Shown: positions 7,580-17,851, numbered from the stretch's first letter. The stretch is DNA of 64,000 nt from Clostridium sp. C2-6-12 (GCF_009928485.1 NZ_JAABNP010000003.1:124001-188000), one strand, 5' to 3'. Program-made: numbers and translations. Notes: a model not told the origin generated them from the letters alone.

Positions 7580-9331
7580 CTATTTCATTTTCTTTATTTC
7601 ATCAAACAATTCTATAGCTGCATTTTTCGGACCTTCTTTTTCCTGTCCTGCTACCCCTAAACAAGTTCTGATCTGACCAACTTTAACTTGTCCTTTTTCA
7701 AACATATTTTTAAAATATTTATCAATCAAAATATTTGTTTCATCTTGTTTTTGAGCTGGCCCAAATGGATTTGCAAAGAAAGATTCTACTAATCCTTTTT
7801 CAGTAGTTGTTCCTTTTGCCATTCTCGCTCCTGATTTAAACACTTTTATTGCTTCTTCTGGGTTTTTAAAGTAATTAAGATATTTTCCACCCTCTTCAAC
7901 TCCTTCGTAATTATTAGCATAAAAGAAAAAGTCTATTGGATGTCCCTTTGTTATATCCTTATATGAAGCTACTGGAACTACTAGTCTTGCATTAATTTTA
8001 TCTGGATTCATGAATATGCTTCTGTCCATTTCCTTAAACGCATATCCTTGATCTAAGTCATCTAATCTTACAAAAGCACCAATTTCTGTTCCATATCCTT
8101 TAATAACATCTTCTTCTATTTTAAAAGTTCCCATATCATCAAAGATAATTGTCATATCAGAAATATAGTCTTCACTCAAGCTTCTAAAAGCTTCTAAACT
8201 TTCCGATTTACCAGCGCCACTATCTCCCATAATTACAACATTTGCTTCATCCCCGCTCTTAAGAACAATATTTACCATTGATCCATGTATTGGTAAGAAG
8301 CCTCTTTTTATCATTATTAAATTATATAAAGTTAATGTCATTTTCTTAAGATATCCAAAATAATCAATCTTCTCAGAATGGCTCACATATCCTAGCATTA
8401 TATCATTTTGAGAATCATCATAAAATACAGTTCTTAATTCCTCTCCATCATCTTTAGCTCCATAAACATAAATTATATCTGGTTTTCTGCCTCTTGTTTC
8501 TTCACTTCTCGCCATTTCAAACAGGTTGCATAAGCTTATTCCATGTTCCATAAAGTCTCTATGAAAATAAATAAATGTAAGTAGACCTCCTATTTTAGCT
8601 GGATAGCAAAACCAATGTTCTTTATTTATTTGAGCATATTTTAGTGGATTATAATCTATTTCTGTAAACATTCCATCTCTCGTATTCTTTTTAGGATAAG
8701 TGATAAATGGTGTTTCTAAAAGAATATGGTCTATAAAAGGAACTTCTTCTAAAGCTTCATACCCATCTGGTCTTACCCACTCCATTTCATGAATCATTAT
8801 ACATGCATTTCCGCCAGCAGGTATTTGTCTATAAACTTTGGGTTTAAAGCCAGCTACATGGTGCTCAATTTTTCTATATAAAGTCAAAATTAAATTAGAA
8901 AATTTAGCATTAGCTTCTGTAAAACTTACAGCTGCAAGTCCCTCTTGCACTTTATATCTATGGACTATAGTATATCTTTCAAGTCTTCTCCAAAATAAAT
9001 ACAAATCTTCTATAAATGCTATAAACTTGTCCCTATCCTCTAATAATTTTGAATAAGCTATATTGATTTCCACAACTTCATCTGCGCTCATGACAGTTAG
9101 ATATTTTAATACTAATGTTAAATCTCTTCTAATATCTAATAAACTATCTGTTTCTAAAGCTTGATTTAAATATCTATATGCAATAGATTTTCTCTTTTTT
9201 GCTTTTTTCAAATAAACCTCTAAAATTCGTCTAAATCCATCACTTTCTAATATAGATTCAAAATTATTACAGTATTTTGCTGTAAAATTTATCATTACTT
9301 TGTCGTTGCTAATGGAAAATTCTTTTTTCAT
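7580..9331 (-). CDS. HPr-kinase/PEP-carboxykinase-like P-loop protein
   Basis: The 583-residue cytoplasmic protein falls into an N-terminal region (1-330) that I cannot assign and a C-terminal nucleotide-binding core. LPIHGS (His349) is followed by VVIMGDSGAGKSE (residues 365-377) and IIFDDMGTF near 396-404. This order, His-Gly then GxSGxGKSE then an acidic strand, resembles the kinase core of HprK and, more distantly, PEP carboxykinase. Related clostridial proteins are often labelled PEP carboxykinase, but I cannot find the full PEPCK metal and substrate motifs, so that label is doubtful. It might be a protein or metabolite kinase. It is monocistronic and convergent with the preceding membrane protein gene. 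Confidence 0.6.
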   Translation of the reverse strand: MKKEFSISNDKVMINFTAKYCNNFESILESDGFRRILEVYLKKAKKRKSIAYRYLNQALETDSLLDIRRDLTLVLKYLTVMSADEVVEINIAYSKLLEDRDKFIAFIEDLYLFWRRLERYTIVHRYKVQEGLAAVSFTEANAKFSNLILTLYRKIEHHVAGFKPKVYRQIPAGGNACIMIHEMEWVRPDGYEALEEVPFIDHILLETPFITYPKKNTRDGMFTEIDYNPLKYAQINKEHWFCYPAKIGGLLTFIYFHRDFMEHGISLCNLFEMARSEETRGRKPDIIYVYGAKDDGEELRTVFYDDSQNDIMLGYVSHSEKIDYFGYLKKMTLTLYNLIMIKRGFLPIHGSMVNIVLKSGDEANVVIMGDSGAGKSESLEAFRSLSEDYISDMTIIFDDMGTFKIEEDVIKGYGTEIGAFVRLDDLDQGYAFKEMDRSIFMNPDKINARLVVPVASYKDITKGHPIDFFFYANNYEGVEEGGKYLNYFKNPEEAIKVFKSGARMAKGTTTEKGLVESFFANPFGPAQKQDETNILIDKYFKNMFEKGQVKVGQIRTCLGVAGQEKEGPKNAAIELFDEIKKMK

Positions 9332-9715
9332 TTCTTTGCCCCCTACATGAAATTTTATCTAATATAATATTGCATTTTTTCTTCAATTTCCACACATTAA
9401 ATTAATTATATCACACTTTTTGCAATATTCAACCTAGGTTTTTTGCATTTCTTTCATTTTTATAAAATAAAAAGCGAAATGATCTTTCAAAATTATTTCC
9501 ATAAAAAACACCATATTTATTTTAATCCTAATTATATTAATATATTCCCTTTTATATATTTTATGAATATTAAATTAATTTTTTATTAGTTTGTTCGCAC
9601 TTTTTTTAGTTTGTTTGTATATATTTTTTTTAAAAGGACTATATTTTAATTAAAGCGAATTATATTAATCGTACAATTAAATATATATGTAAAATTGAGA
9701 GGAAAATCTTAACAT
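9332..9715. other. AT-rich intergenic region
   Basis: This 384-bp gap lies between divergent genes. It contains a short direct repeat (TAGTTTGTTCG near 9588 and TAGTTTGTTTG near 9608) and T-rich stretches that could hold promoters for both sides. No coding frame or clear RNA structure is seen. Confidence 0.5.
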
Positions 9716-10594
9716 ATGAAAAATACTTATTATATGAAAAAATATCTATGTATCATTCTTTTTAGTATTACCATTTTATTTACAATCTATATTTTTAAAT
9801 TAGTAAACAAAAATTCCAATATAATTTATAGACCTGAAACAGGTAAAATGATTGTTTATTATTTAGATGTAGGGCAAGGTGACTGTATCCTTATCCAAGT
9901 AAATAAAAAAAATCTTCTAATTGACTCTGGTCCTAAATCAGATAAGAAGAAATTACTTGATTCTTTATCAAAAATAGCTATAGACAAATTAGATTATGTT
10001 ATCGCAACTCATCCTCATGAAGACCATATTGGCAATATGTCTAAGATAATAGATAACTATAAGGTTTTAAACTTTTATTCACCAAAAGTTCAAACAACAA
10101 CTAAAACCTTTGAAGAAATGATAGACTCTTTAAAATCTAAAAGTTTAAAAATAAATATCATAAAAAAAGGGATTGATTCTATTGATTTAGGCGAAAACAC
10201 AAAAGTTACTGTATTTTCTCCAACTAAAGAATTCTATGAAGATTTAAACAATTATTCACCAGTAATAAAAATTCAATATGGAAAAACTTCTTTTCTATTT
10301 ACAGGAGATGCTCAAAAGGAGGTTGAAAAAGAATTAATAACTTCCCATGAAGACATAGGTGCCGATGTTCTTAAGATTGGACATCATGGATCTTCGACTT
10401 CTTCTACAAAAGAATTTCTAAATAAAGTTAATCCCTCTCTAAGTGTTATTTCTGTCGGTTCTGATAATAGTTATAATCATCCAAACACTGATACAATTAA
10501 ACGCTTAAAAGAAAATGAAATAAGAGTATATAGAACAGATATAGACAGTACTGTAATAATAACATCTGATGGTTCAAATATATCAAAAAAATAA
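9716..10594 (+). CDS. ComEC-like metallo-beta-lactamase-fold hydrolase, membrane anchored
   Basis: A single N-terminal hydrophobic helix (about residues 9-29) is followed by a metallo-beta-lactamase domain: VGQGDCILI near residue 52, THPHEDHIGN with His99, His101, Asp103 and His104 as metal ligands, FTGDAQ near 198, and GHHGSSTS. The pattern matches the extracellular hydrolase domain of the DNA-uptake protein ComEC and stand-alone relatives. At 292 residues it lacks the ComEC channel, so it is not ComEC itself; a secreted nuclease or phosphodiesterase is a reasonable guess. GAGAGG lies upstream of ATG 9716, and ATG 9734 is an alternative start. Confidence 0.85.
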   Translation: MKNTYYMKKYLCIILFSITILFTIYIFKLVNKNSNIIYRPETGKMIVYYLDVGQGDCILIQVNKKNLLIDSGPKSDKKKLLDSLSKIAIDKLDYVIATHPHEDHIGNMSKIIDNYKVLNFYSPKVQTTTKTFEEMIDSLKSKSLKINIIKKGIDSIDLGENTKVTVFSPTKEFYEDLNNYSPVIKIQYGKTSFLFTGDAQKEVEKELITSHEDIGADVLKIGHHGSSTSSTKEFLNKVNPSLSVISVGSDNSYNHPNTDTIKRLKENEIRVYRTDIDSTVIITSDGSNISKK

Positions 10595-10596
10595 AA

Positions 10597-10634
10597 ATCA
10601 GCATTATTAAAATCCCTGTTTAATAATGCTGATT
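10597..10634 (+). terminator. terminator hairpin
   Basis: AATCAGCATTATTAAA / TTTAATAATGCTGATT, immediately after the metallohydrolase stop codon. The T-tail is short. Confidence 0.7.
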
Positions 10635-10661
10635 CTAGAATTCCTATTTTATTTATCTACG

Positions 10662-10841
10662 CTAAACACTAATATCTATGTGTTTTCCCAAATTAGGATC
10701 TACTGCTAAATTGCTTATCATTTCTGTCATCTGAGTAGCATTTTGTTTGCCAGCATCCATTGCCATTCCCATTACTGCTATACTTGCCGACTCTTGAACC
10801 CTTGTTTGGCTCATTGCCATTGATAATGATGCTATATCCAT
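10662..10841 (-). CDS. YjfB-family putative motility protein
   Basis: A 59-residue protein beginning MDIASLSMAMSQTRVQES, the typical opening of the small YjfB family (PF14070), which is linked to motility gene sets by annotation only. The longest frame starts at 10847, but GGAGG sits 1 nt from that ATG and 7 nt from ATG 10841, so the shorter start is chosen; it also fits the family. No motility genes are next to it. Confidence 0.8.
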   Translation of the reverse strand: MDIASLSMAMSQTRVQESASIAVMGMAMDAGKQNATQMTEMISNLAVDPNLGKHIDISV

Positions 10842-11003
10842 ATTCATACCTCCTTAATTATATTTTTTTTCCGTCATTTATAGTTCTTATTTATTATCGT
10901 AAAATTAAACAATATATTAAACTCAAAATCAATATATTTTATACAATGTAAACTCCATTACTGTCCATAAACATAAAGTAGAGTACATAAAAACAATATA
11001 TAT

Positions 11004-11732
11004 TTATTTTGAAATACTTTCTTTACAATCTTCTTCTATATTTACAGAATTCTCATCTAAATCAATATCTTCATGAACTTCTACCTCATCAAAGATATAC
11101 TTTTTCCAATTTACATATATATAATATAAATTTATAACATCTTGTTCATTATAAAGTAGGATTTTTTCTATTTTTTCTTCTGGCATTCTTTTAAAATAGC
11201 TCTTGTCCTTCATTACTTTATTAAAGGTTTTAGCTAAATTGGAACCACTTATAACTTCACCTTCCCTAATAATATCAAATATTTTTTCTAAGTTTTTTAA
11301 ACCTATAGAAACCTTCTTATCTTTTTCATATTCCTTTTGTATATCTATAGAATCAAATTCTTCATCAAAGTTATAATATATGCTGTTTTCTTTAAAAAGA
11401 TAGTTGATAACTGTAAAATCATTATTACCTGAAAAAGTGATTATAGCTTTCTTGCCATTTTTCTTCATTTTCATAAAATATTTTTTTGCAAGATAAAGTA
11501 TATTTGTTGCTTCTTCTCTATCTTCAATCATATATTGTGTAACTACAAGATTACTTGTTTTTTTATCATATTCACAAGCTCCAAATACACCAATACACTT
11601 TGGTTTTTTATAAACATAATGTTCAAGATCAAAAAATATTACCTCTTCTGGACTATATTCTTTATTAGCAGACTTCATAATAAATTCATCACTATATTCT
11701 TCTATCTTCACTTTATTTTCACGAATAATCAC
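11004..11732 (-). CDS. RNase H-like exonuclease-fold protein (YprB-type)
   Basis: The 242-residue frame starts with GTG. VIFFDLEHYVY near residue 32, an ITFSGNNDF strand near 97, LKNLEKIFD near 145 and YNEQDVINLYYIY near 195 match the DEDD-type acidic motifs of the RNase_H_2/YprB family of predicted 3'-5' exonucleases. The tail after residue 215 is acidic and low-complexity. It starts 14 bp after the HAD gene stop and only a weak ribosome binding site is visible, which suggests translational coupling. Substrate is unknown. Confidence 0.75.
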   Translation of the reverse strand: MIIRENKVKIEEYSDEFIMKSANKEYSPEEVIFFDLEHYVYKKPKCIGVFGACEYDKKTSNLVVTQYMIEDREEATNILYLAKKYFMKMKKNGKKAIITFSGNNDFTVINYLFKENSIYYNFDEEFDSIDIQKEYEKDKKVSIGLKNLEKIFDIIREGEVISGSNLAKTFNKVMKDKSYFKRMPEEKIEKILLYNEQDVINLYYIYVNWKKYIFDEVEVHEDIDLDENSVNIEEDCKESISK

Positions 11733-11746
11733 AGTATCACTCTTTT

Positions 11747-12475
11747 CTATAAGAATTGTATATCTTCAATAGCTAAGTTATATATTACATCCTTTCTTTC
11801 TACTACAACATTAACCTTTTTAATTAATTCCCTGTCTTTTAAAACTTTTTGCAAGAGTTCCTTTGTTGGGTTCATGCAATAAGGATGTTTTACGTTTTTA
11901 AACATTGTATAATCCCCCGCTGTATCTCCATAGGCATAGCTTTTTTCTAAATCTATGTCATACTTCTTCACGAATTCTCCAATTGCTTTAGCCTTGCTTT
12001 TACTATCCCACATTGGAATCACATCACCAGTATAAGTTCCATAATCATCTGTTGTATATTTTGCACCTATATAATCTGTAAATCCATATTTTTTAGCCAT
12101 TTCACTAACAAGTTCTGAAGGTGAACCTGATATTATTACTAATTTATGATTATTAGTTTGATGCCATTTTATTCTATCTCTCGTAAAAGTATAGACTCTA
12201 TCACCTTTTTGTTGTACTACCTTTTGAGCTATATATTCCATTTGATGCTTTTTCAGTCCCTTAATAGATTCTATATATATATCTATCATCTTTAATAAAT
12301 AATTATCATAATCGCCTTGTCTCTTATCCCATTTCATAAAATAGGGTCTTACATCATTATACCATCTTTCTGATCCTATAATTTCATATTTGACCATTTT
12401 TTTAAATACTTCTGTTATTAATCCTTCTCTATATAAAGTTCCATCCAAATCAAAAAACGCACCTATATTTGACAT
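11747..12475 (-). CDS. HAD-IB family phosphatase (SerB-like)
   Basis: FDLDGT places the nucleophile at Asp9 and the general acid at Asp11. IISGSPSELV (motif II) and YGDTAGDYTMF (motif IV) follow, with KSKAKAIGEF giving the motif III lysine. An alpha-helical cap fits between motifs I and II. This is the HAD-IB group that includes phosphoserine and lysophosphatidate phosphatases; the substrate is not determined. AAAGGATGTGAG precedes ATG 12475. It is the fourth gene of a five-gene run on this strand. Confidence 0.88.
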   Translation of the reverse strand: MSNIGAFFDLDGTLYREGLITEVFKKMVKYEIIGSERWYNDVRPYFMKWDKRQGDYDNYLLKMIDIYIESIKGLKKHQMEYIAQKVVQQKGDRVYTFTRDRIKWHQTNNHKLVIISGSPSELVSEMAKKYGFTDYIGAKYTTDDYGTYTGDVIPMWDSKSKAKAIGEFVKKYDIDLEKSYAYGDTAGDYTMFKNVKHPYCMNPTKELLQKVLKDRELIKKVNVVVERKDVIYNLAIEDIQFL

Positions 12476-12542
12476 TTTCTCACATCCTTTAATTATGTAT
12501 ATAAATAAAATAATTCTTCGTAATCATTTTATTTATAATATT

Positions 12543-13079
12543 CTATTCCATGAAAGTAGAAATTTCCTCTATATTCTTTCTAACTTTCTTTCTTACCTCA
12601 TTGGTTTCTGGATATCCTACAGCAACCACTAGCCTAATCCTTTTAATCTTACTTATATTTAAAAGTTTCTTAAGTTCTTTTTCATCAAACCAACCTAAGA
12701 TACAAGTTCCTAAATCTTGTTCTGTTGCTTCTAAACATAAATGCTCTGTCGCAATTCCAAGATCAATGGATCTATAATCCTGCTGTTTCATCAAAGCACC
12801 TGCACGAGACGTAAGATTTCCACTTTCTTCTACCACAACTATAAAAGCTTGACACTCGTTGGTAAACTTATTCATAATTTTATCTTGAGTACACAAAGCA
12901 ACCTTTTGTGCTAATTCTTTATTGTTAATAACTATAAAGTGCCAAGGCTGGCTATTGCATGCAGATGGTGCAAGCCTTGCGGCTTCAATACACTTAATTA
13001 ATTTTTCTTTCTCAACTGGTTTATCTAAATATTTTCTACAGCTTTGACGCTTACTTAATAAATCAAAAAAATCCTTCAT
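12543..13079 (-). CDS. nitroreductase-family flavoprotein
   Basis: The 178 residues start with DLLSKRQSCRKYLDKPV and continue LAPSACNSQPWHFIVI, the FMN-binding signature of the nitroreductase superfamily. DLGIATEHLCLEATEQDLGTC and GYPETN complete the fold. Such enzymes use FMN and NAD(P)H to reduce nitro compounds, quinones or flavins; the substrate is not predictable. The GGAGG ribosome binding site lies inside the last codons of the upstream acyltransferase gene, so the two are translationally linked. Confidence 0.9.
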   Translation of the reverse strand: MKDFFDLLSKRQSCRKYLDKPVEKEKLIKCIEAARLAPSACNSQPWHFIVINNKELAQKVALCTQDKIMNKFTNECQAFIVVVEESGNLTSRAGALMKQQDYRSIDLGIATEHLCLEATEQDLGTCILGWFDEKELKKLLNISKIKRIRLVVAVGYPETNEVRKKVRKNIEEISTFME

Positions 13080-13085
13080 GAATAT

Positions 13086-14180
13086 TTATTTACCTCCAAT
13101 TAAATACCTAGTAATTTTTATCCTCTTAAATAATTCATATAATGCAAAGGTTGCAACAACTGAACTTGCTAAAATAATTAAAATTGATACATGTATTGGT
13201 AATTTATAATATTTAAGCAAATAGTATGAAATAACAACAACTATAGGCTGATGTAATATATATATTGGAAAGCATGCTTTATTTAAATATGTAAGCACCT
13301 TTCCTCCTTTAGTTAAATATTTTCTACCATATCCTATTATGGCTGTAATGATAGTTATCATAATACAATTTCTCATTATGGACAAAATAATCTCTAAACC
13401 TTTATTTTGTTCTGAAGTGTAATGATGTATAATCAAAAAAATATATAATGTAAATAAAATTAAAGCTATCATTAAACTTTTCATTTTATTTTTATCAATA
13501 TATTCTAAATATTCTTCATCTCCATATGCAATATAACCCATTAAAAACACTATTAAAAATATTAATATATTTTTTTCTGCAATAGCAAGAGGAGTCATAT
13601 CTGCTATTAATAATATCATCGTAGAAAAAATTAAAGAATACCTACTAGTCATCTTATCTTTAAACTTTAACAGAAACTTTTTCATAGCTTCTCTCTTAAA
13701 ACTTCTAATAATAAAAATACTTATTATTGAAATAATAAATAAATATAAAATGAACCATAAATGAGCTGGCCCTAATCCTCCATCATAGGGTATGCTAGAA
13801 ATAGTTGTCCAGAAGTGCTTATATTGCTGAAAAAAAGTTCCTACTTCCTTTCCTCTGCTTACACGTGCAAAATATCCCTGTGGTGGAACTAAAATCAACA
13901 TTCCTAGTATAAATGGCACCAAAAGTCTTTCTACTCTTTCTAGTATATATTTTTTTTCACTTCTTGTATCTAAAGAAAATCTTGTAGATGCTCCAGCTAA
14001 AAAGAATAATACAGGCATATGCCATGGAATGCAGAAAATAAATATTATTGTTGCCGCCCAGCTTTTACTATAATACCAAATATACCAAGGTTCATAATAT
14101 GTAAATACTGATGCAGTATGAAACACAAACAATAATAATACACCAATATTCCTAATCCAATCAATTTCATTTCTTCTCAT
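13086..14180 (-). CDS. acyltransferase family 3 membrane protein
   Basis: From ATG 14180 the protein begins MRRNEIDWIRNIGVLLLFVFH, the usual opening of acyltransferase-3 proteins, which O-acylate sugars of the envelope. About ten membrane helices are visible. Conserved-type features include HMPVLFFLAGAS and ahead of the middle LGPAHLWFILYL. The longer frame begins with GTG 14210, but GGAGG lies just before ATG 14180. The acyl acceptor is unknown. Confidence 0.88.
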   Translation of the reverse strand: MRRNEIDWIRNIGVLLLFVFHTASVFTYYEPWYIWYYSKSWAATIIFIFCIPWHMPVLFFLAGASTRFSLDTRSEKKYILERVERLLVPFILGMLILVPPQGYFARVSRGKEVGTFFQQYKHFWTTISSIPYDGGLGPAHLWFILYLFIISIISIFIIRSFKREAMKKFLLKFKDKMTSRYSLIFSTMILLIADMTPLAIAEKNILIFLIVFLMGYIAYGDEEYLEYIDKNKMKSLMIALILFTLYIFLIIHHYTSEQNKGLEIILSIMRNCIMITIITAIIGYGRKYLTKGGKVLTYLNKACFPIYILHQPIVVVISYYLLKYYKLPIHVSILIILASSVVATFALYELFKRIKITRYLIGGK

Positions 14181-14265
14181 TGTTCCTCCATACCATCCAC
14201 TGATAATCACATTTTCATTTTCCCAAATCTCCTTTTAGGCAATTAATTTGCCTTGCTCATTTCTA

Positions 14266-15396
14266 CTAATCATTTTCATCAAGATTTTCTCGTTTTACAA
14301 GCTTAGGATTACTTTCCTTAAACCTGCCCAAAAACTTTTCGTAATATATTCTAATAGTTGCTATTGTAGGAGATCCTAATAACATTCCAACAGGTCCTAG
14401 GAAACCGCCACCAATTGCTACCCCTAAAATAATGCCAAAGGGACTTACCCCTACTTTCTTTCCAATAAGCTTAGGGTCTAAATACCAAGCATCGAATAGA
14501 TGGATTGACAGCAACACTAAAAACACTATTAATGCTTTCATTGGTGAAACAAAAACTGCTACTAAAGCACCAACTAGTTCCCCAATAAATGGTCCAAAAT
14601 AAGGTATCATATTGGTTACTCCACTAATTAAAGCAATTAATGGCGCATACGGTTCTCCAACAATTATCATTGCAAAAAGAACTATTATTCCAATTATTGC
14701 AGAATCAATTGCTTTAATTCCAATATATACACCTATCATCTTATGATAAGTTCTTATTAGATTTATTAATTTAGTTCCGTTTTCCTCCTTAAGTATCATA
14801 AAGGTAACAGTTCTAGCACTTCTAACAAATTTTTCTTTATCTGCTAAAACGTAAATTGAAATCAAAAATCCTAAAATTACATTTAATAAATTTGATGTAA
14901 ATGATAATAAATACATGGCAAGATTTTGTAACAAATCTATTGTAACGCTACCTACTTGACTCGATATTTCCTGAAATTTGCTCAAAAGCCCAGCTTGTAT
15001 TATTAGCCCTTTTAATCTTTCATTTTGCAAAATAGCATTTATCCATTTTTGAACTATTTCAACATAAGTTGGCATCTCATTAGTTATATTTAATATACTA
15101 TCAATGATGCTTGGTATAGTAAAAAACAATACTATAAATATTAATGCAATTATTATTGAATATGTAACTGTTATTGCAATTGGTTTTTTCAGTTTCAAAC
15201 GACTTTCAAAAAAACTTACTATTGGATTTAATATATAAGCGCAAATTAAAGCATATATAAATGGAGTCATAATTGATATTATCTTTTTTACAATATCAAA
15301 AAAATATTCATAATTATCAATAAGCTTATAACCAATCACTCCTATTAAAGCAAATATTAATATATCCCTATATTTAATATTTCTATTTATAAACAA
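14266..15396 (-). CDS. AI-2E family transporter (PerM/YtvI-like)
   Basis: The 376 residues contain the standard pattern of this permease family: N-terminal helices, a soluble middle (about residues 85-160), then the MIPYFGPFIGELVGAL motif near 265, DPKLIGKKVGVSPF and a final GPVGMLLGSP stretch. Family members export small molecules or ions (autoinducer-2 in one case, sodium/proton exchange in others), so the name does not prove a substrate. The start is TTG with AAAGGA upstream. It is first in the run of genes down to 11004. Confidence 0.87.
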   Translation of the reverse strand: MFINRNIKYRDILIFALIGVIGYKLIDNYEYFFDIVKKIISIMTPFIYALICAYILNPIVSFFESRLKLKKPIAITVTYSIIIALIFIVLFFTIPSIIDSILNITNEMPTYVEIVQKWINAILQNERLKGLIIQAGLLSKFQEISSQVGSVTIDLLQNLAMYLLSFTSNLLNVILGFLISIYVLADKEKFVRSARTVTFMILKEENGTKLINLIRTYHKMIGVYIGIKAIDSAIIGIIVLFAMIIVGEPYAPLIALISGVTNMIPYFGPFIGELVGALVAVFVSPMKALIVFLVLLSIHLFDAWYLDPKLIGKKVGVSPFGIILGVAIGGGFLGPVGMLLGSPTIATIRIYYEKFLGRFKESNPKLVKRENLDEND

Positions 15397-15672
15397 TCTA
15401 TACCAAATCCTTTCTTCCTATTTATCAAACGAACAAATCACTTAGAAAATAATAATTTAGCATATAGTTTATTTGTGCTATACCAAGTTATAATATATTA
15501 TCCACTTCAAAATATACATACTAATATTTAATGATTTATCATTTTATTGTGAATATAATTATATCATATATTTATTTCCTAATATTGATTCTTTTAAAAT
15601 ATTCTAAAAGAATCCTTCAATAAAATTCAGCTTGTATGAAAAGTTATTTAATTATTGTACTCTTTAAACAAA

Positions 15673-15731
15673 AATATACTTCATTCATAATGACATTTAT
15701 TTTTTAACGTCTATTATAAATGAAGTATATT
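15673..15731 (-). terminator. long hairpin downstream of argS
   Basis: AATATACTTCATT / AATGAAGTATATT enclose about 33 nt. It follows argS and probably ends its transcript. The rest of the 392-bp gap (15397-15788) is AT-rich; it holds one more palindrome (ATTCTTTTA / TAAAAGAAT near 15586-15611) and no coding frame. Confidence 0.65.
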
Positions 15732-15788
15732 AAATTCATAATTTAGTGTTTAGTAGCCTTTTTATTTATAAGTGAATTCTGTTATATG

Positions 15789-17480
15789 CTACATTTTTTC
15801 TACTACATCAATTCCAAGTAGCTCTAATCCATTTTTGATCACTTGTAAACTTGCTTTTACTAAATTTAGTCTAGTAGCTTTTAAATCTTCATCTTCTAAA
15901 TTTAGCACTGAATGAGCATTATAGAATTTATTAAATCCTTTTGCAACTTCAATTACATATCTTGTTAAGATTGATGGTTCTAATTTATCTAATGCTAAAG
16001 TTATTATGTTATTAAAGTTAGCTATACTCTTAACTAATTCAAATTCTTCTTTTGAAGCTAATCTGCTATAATCAACAGTTCCATTACAATCCATTCCTTT
16101 ATTCAATATACTGTTTCCTCTAGCATATGAATATTGTACATATGGTCCTGTTTCTCCATCAAAGGATAAGATTTCCTTCCAGTCAAAGACAATATCTTTT
16201 TCTCTAGAGTTTTTAAGGTAAGTGAACACTACTGCTCCAATACCTATTTTCTTTGCAACTTCTTCCTTATTTTCAAGTTCAGGATTCTTTTCATTTATAA
16301 CTTCCATAGTTTTTTCAACTGCTTCTCTAAATAAATCATCAAGTAAAATGACAGTACCTTCTCTAGTTGAAAGCTTTCTATCTGCAAATTTAACTAATCC
16401 AAAACCTACGTGAACACAATCTTTTGACCATTCATGACCTGCAAGCTCTAAAACCTTAAATACTTGTTTAAAATGTAAAGCTTGAGGAGTTCCAACTACA
16501 TAAACACATTTATGGAAGTCGTATGTTTTTTTTCTGTACATAGCTGCTGCTAAATCTCTTGTTGCATATATAGATGCTCCATCCCCCTTAAGAACTATAC
16601 ACGGAGGCATATTATATTCTTCAAGCATTACAACTTGAGCTCCGTTACTTTCTACTAGAAGTCCTTTTTCTTTTAATTCATTAACAACAACATCCATCTT
16701 GTCATTGTAAAAAGCTTCTCCAGCTAAGGAATCAAATTTAACACCTAAAAGATCATAAACTCTTTCAAATTCCTTTAAACTTAAATTTCTAAATCTAGTC
16801 CAAAGCGCTGTAGCTCTTTCATCACCAGTTTCTAATGCTTTGAAATTAGCTCTTGCTTCATCTTCTAAACTCGGATCATTTTTTGCTTCCTCATGGAATT
16901 TAACGTATATTCTAAGTAATTCATCAATAGGGGCTTTTTCTAAAGCTTCTTCATCTATCCATCTGTCATATGCTGATATAAGCTTACCAAATTGAGTTCC
17001 CCAGTCTCCTAAGTGATTTAATCCAACTGTATTATAACCTTCTTTTTTAAACATCTTATATAAAGCATTTCCTATAGCAGTTGTAAACAAATGCCCAATG
17101 TGGAATGGTTTTGCTATATTAGGTGATGAATATTCAACACATACAGTTTTACCTTCCCCAACATTTGAAGCTCCATAATTATCTCCAGCTTCTAAAACAC
17201 TCTTAATTGTATTTTCAGCAAACACACCTTTATCAACAAAGAAATTTAAGTATGGTCCAAGATTTTCAATCCTTTCAAATCCATCTGTAGACATATTGCT
17301 TTTTAATTCTTCAGCTATCATATTTGGTGCTTTTCTCATAGTTTTTGATAATTGAAAACATGGGAATGCATAATCCCCCATTTCTGGCTTTGGCGGTATT
17401 TCAATTAACCCTTCTATAGTTTCTACATCTAATTCCACATGAGCTTTAATAAGTTCTGCTACTTTGTTTTTATAATTCAT
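15789..17480 (-). CDS. argS: arginyl-tRNA synthetase
   Basis: A class I synthetase charging tRNA-Arg. The N-terminal additional domain covers about residues 1-110. The HIGH motif appears as [15 protein letters not shown] near residue 115, and KLSTREG takes the place of KMSKS. The C-terminal DALR anticodon-binding domain ends the protein ([19 protein letters not shown]). The longest frame begins at 17495, but that ATG is part of the ribosome binding site ATGAGGAGG; ATG 17480 has GGAGG at correct distance, giving 563 residues (family normal is 550-580). A T-box leader controls it. Confidence 0.96.
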   Translation of the reverse strand: MNYKNKVAELIKAHVELDVETIEGLIEIPPKPEMGDYAFPCFQLSKTMRKAPNMIAEELKSNMSTDGFERIENLGPYLNFFVDKGVFAENTIKSVLEAGDNYGASNVGEGKTVCVEYSSPNIAKPFHIGHLFTTAIGNALYKMFKKEGYNTVGLNHLGDWGTQFGKLISAYDRWIDEEALEKAPIDELLRIYVKFHEEAKNDPSLEDEARANFKALETGDERATALWTRFRNLSLKEFERVYDLLGVKFDSLAGEAFYNDKMDVVVNELKEKGLLVESNGAQVVMLEEYNMPPCIVLKGDGASIYATRDLAAAMYRKKTYDFHKCVYVVGTPQALHFKQVFKVLELAGHEWSKDCVHVGFGLVKFADRKLSTREGTVILLDDLFREAVEKTMEVINEKNPELENKEEVAKKIGIGAVVFTYLKNSREKDIVFDWKEILSFDGETGPYVQYSYARGNSILNKGMDCNGTVDYSRLASKEEFELVKSIANFNNIITLALDKLEPSILTRYVIEVAKGFNKFYNAHSVLNLEDEDLKATRLNLVKASLQVIKNGLELLGIDVVEKM

Positions 17481-17553
17481 AAATATCCTCCTCATTTTTG
17501 TATAATATCTTCTAGTAATAAGTTCTATTCAAAATTTATAACTTAACTAAAAT

Positions 17554-17835
17554 AAAAAATCGCCTCTTTTAAACAAAGAGACGAATTATCCGCGGTACCA
17601 CTCTAATTGTATTTTATATAAATAAAATACCCCTTAACTTTTAACGCAACTTTACTTGCGATCCTCCTTACTTATAAGTCTTCATAGTTAATCTCCGTAA
17701 ACATTAGCTAACTATCTTAATTTCAGGGGACTTCTCCAAGGCTCTCTTCATCATAATTTATCCACAAGGCTTACACCATCCCCTGCTCGCTAAAGGAATC
17801 AATTAAATTACTTTCCTTATCACTGAATTTTTTCA
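17554..17835 (-). promoter_or_regulatory. T-box riboswitch leader of argS
   Basis: Read on the minus strand the leader contains AGAGTGGTACCGCGG (17590-17604), the nearly invariant T-box that binds the uncharged tRNA acceptor end. It is followed by a terminator hairpin, CGTCTCTTT / AAAAGAGGCG then a T-run (17554-17583). Stem I region elements (AGCGAGCAGGGGATGG, GTGTAAGCC) lie at about 17770-17800. Uncharged tRNA-Arg should favour the antiterminator. An AGA triplet in the stem I region could be the specifier, but I cannot fold it with certainty. Confidence 0.92.
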
Positions 17836-17851
17836 ATATTAATGATAATAA

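Noticed and set aside
7580-9331. Label as PEP carboxykinase
   Set aside because: Only the P-loop region supports it; the His-Gly and GxSGxGKSE order is closer to HprK, and other PEPCK motifs are not seen.
9588-9620. Short direct repeat upstream of the metallohydrolase gene as an operator
   Set aside because: The two 11-bp copies lie in T-rich sequence and could easily arise by chance; there is no symmetry or known consensus.
9716-10594. Label as competence protein ComEC
   Set aside because: Only the hydrolase domain is present; the membrane channel domain is absent and there is a single anchor helix.
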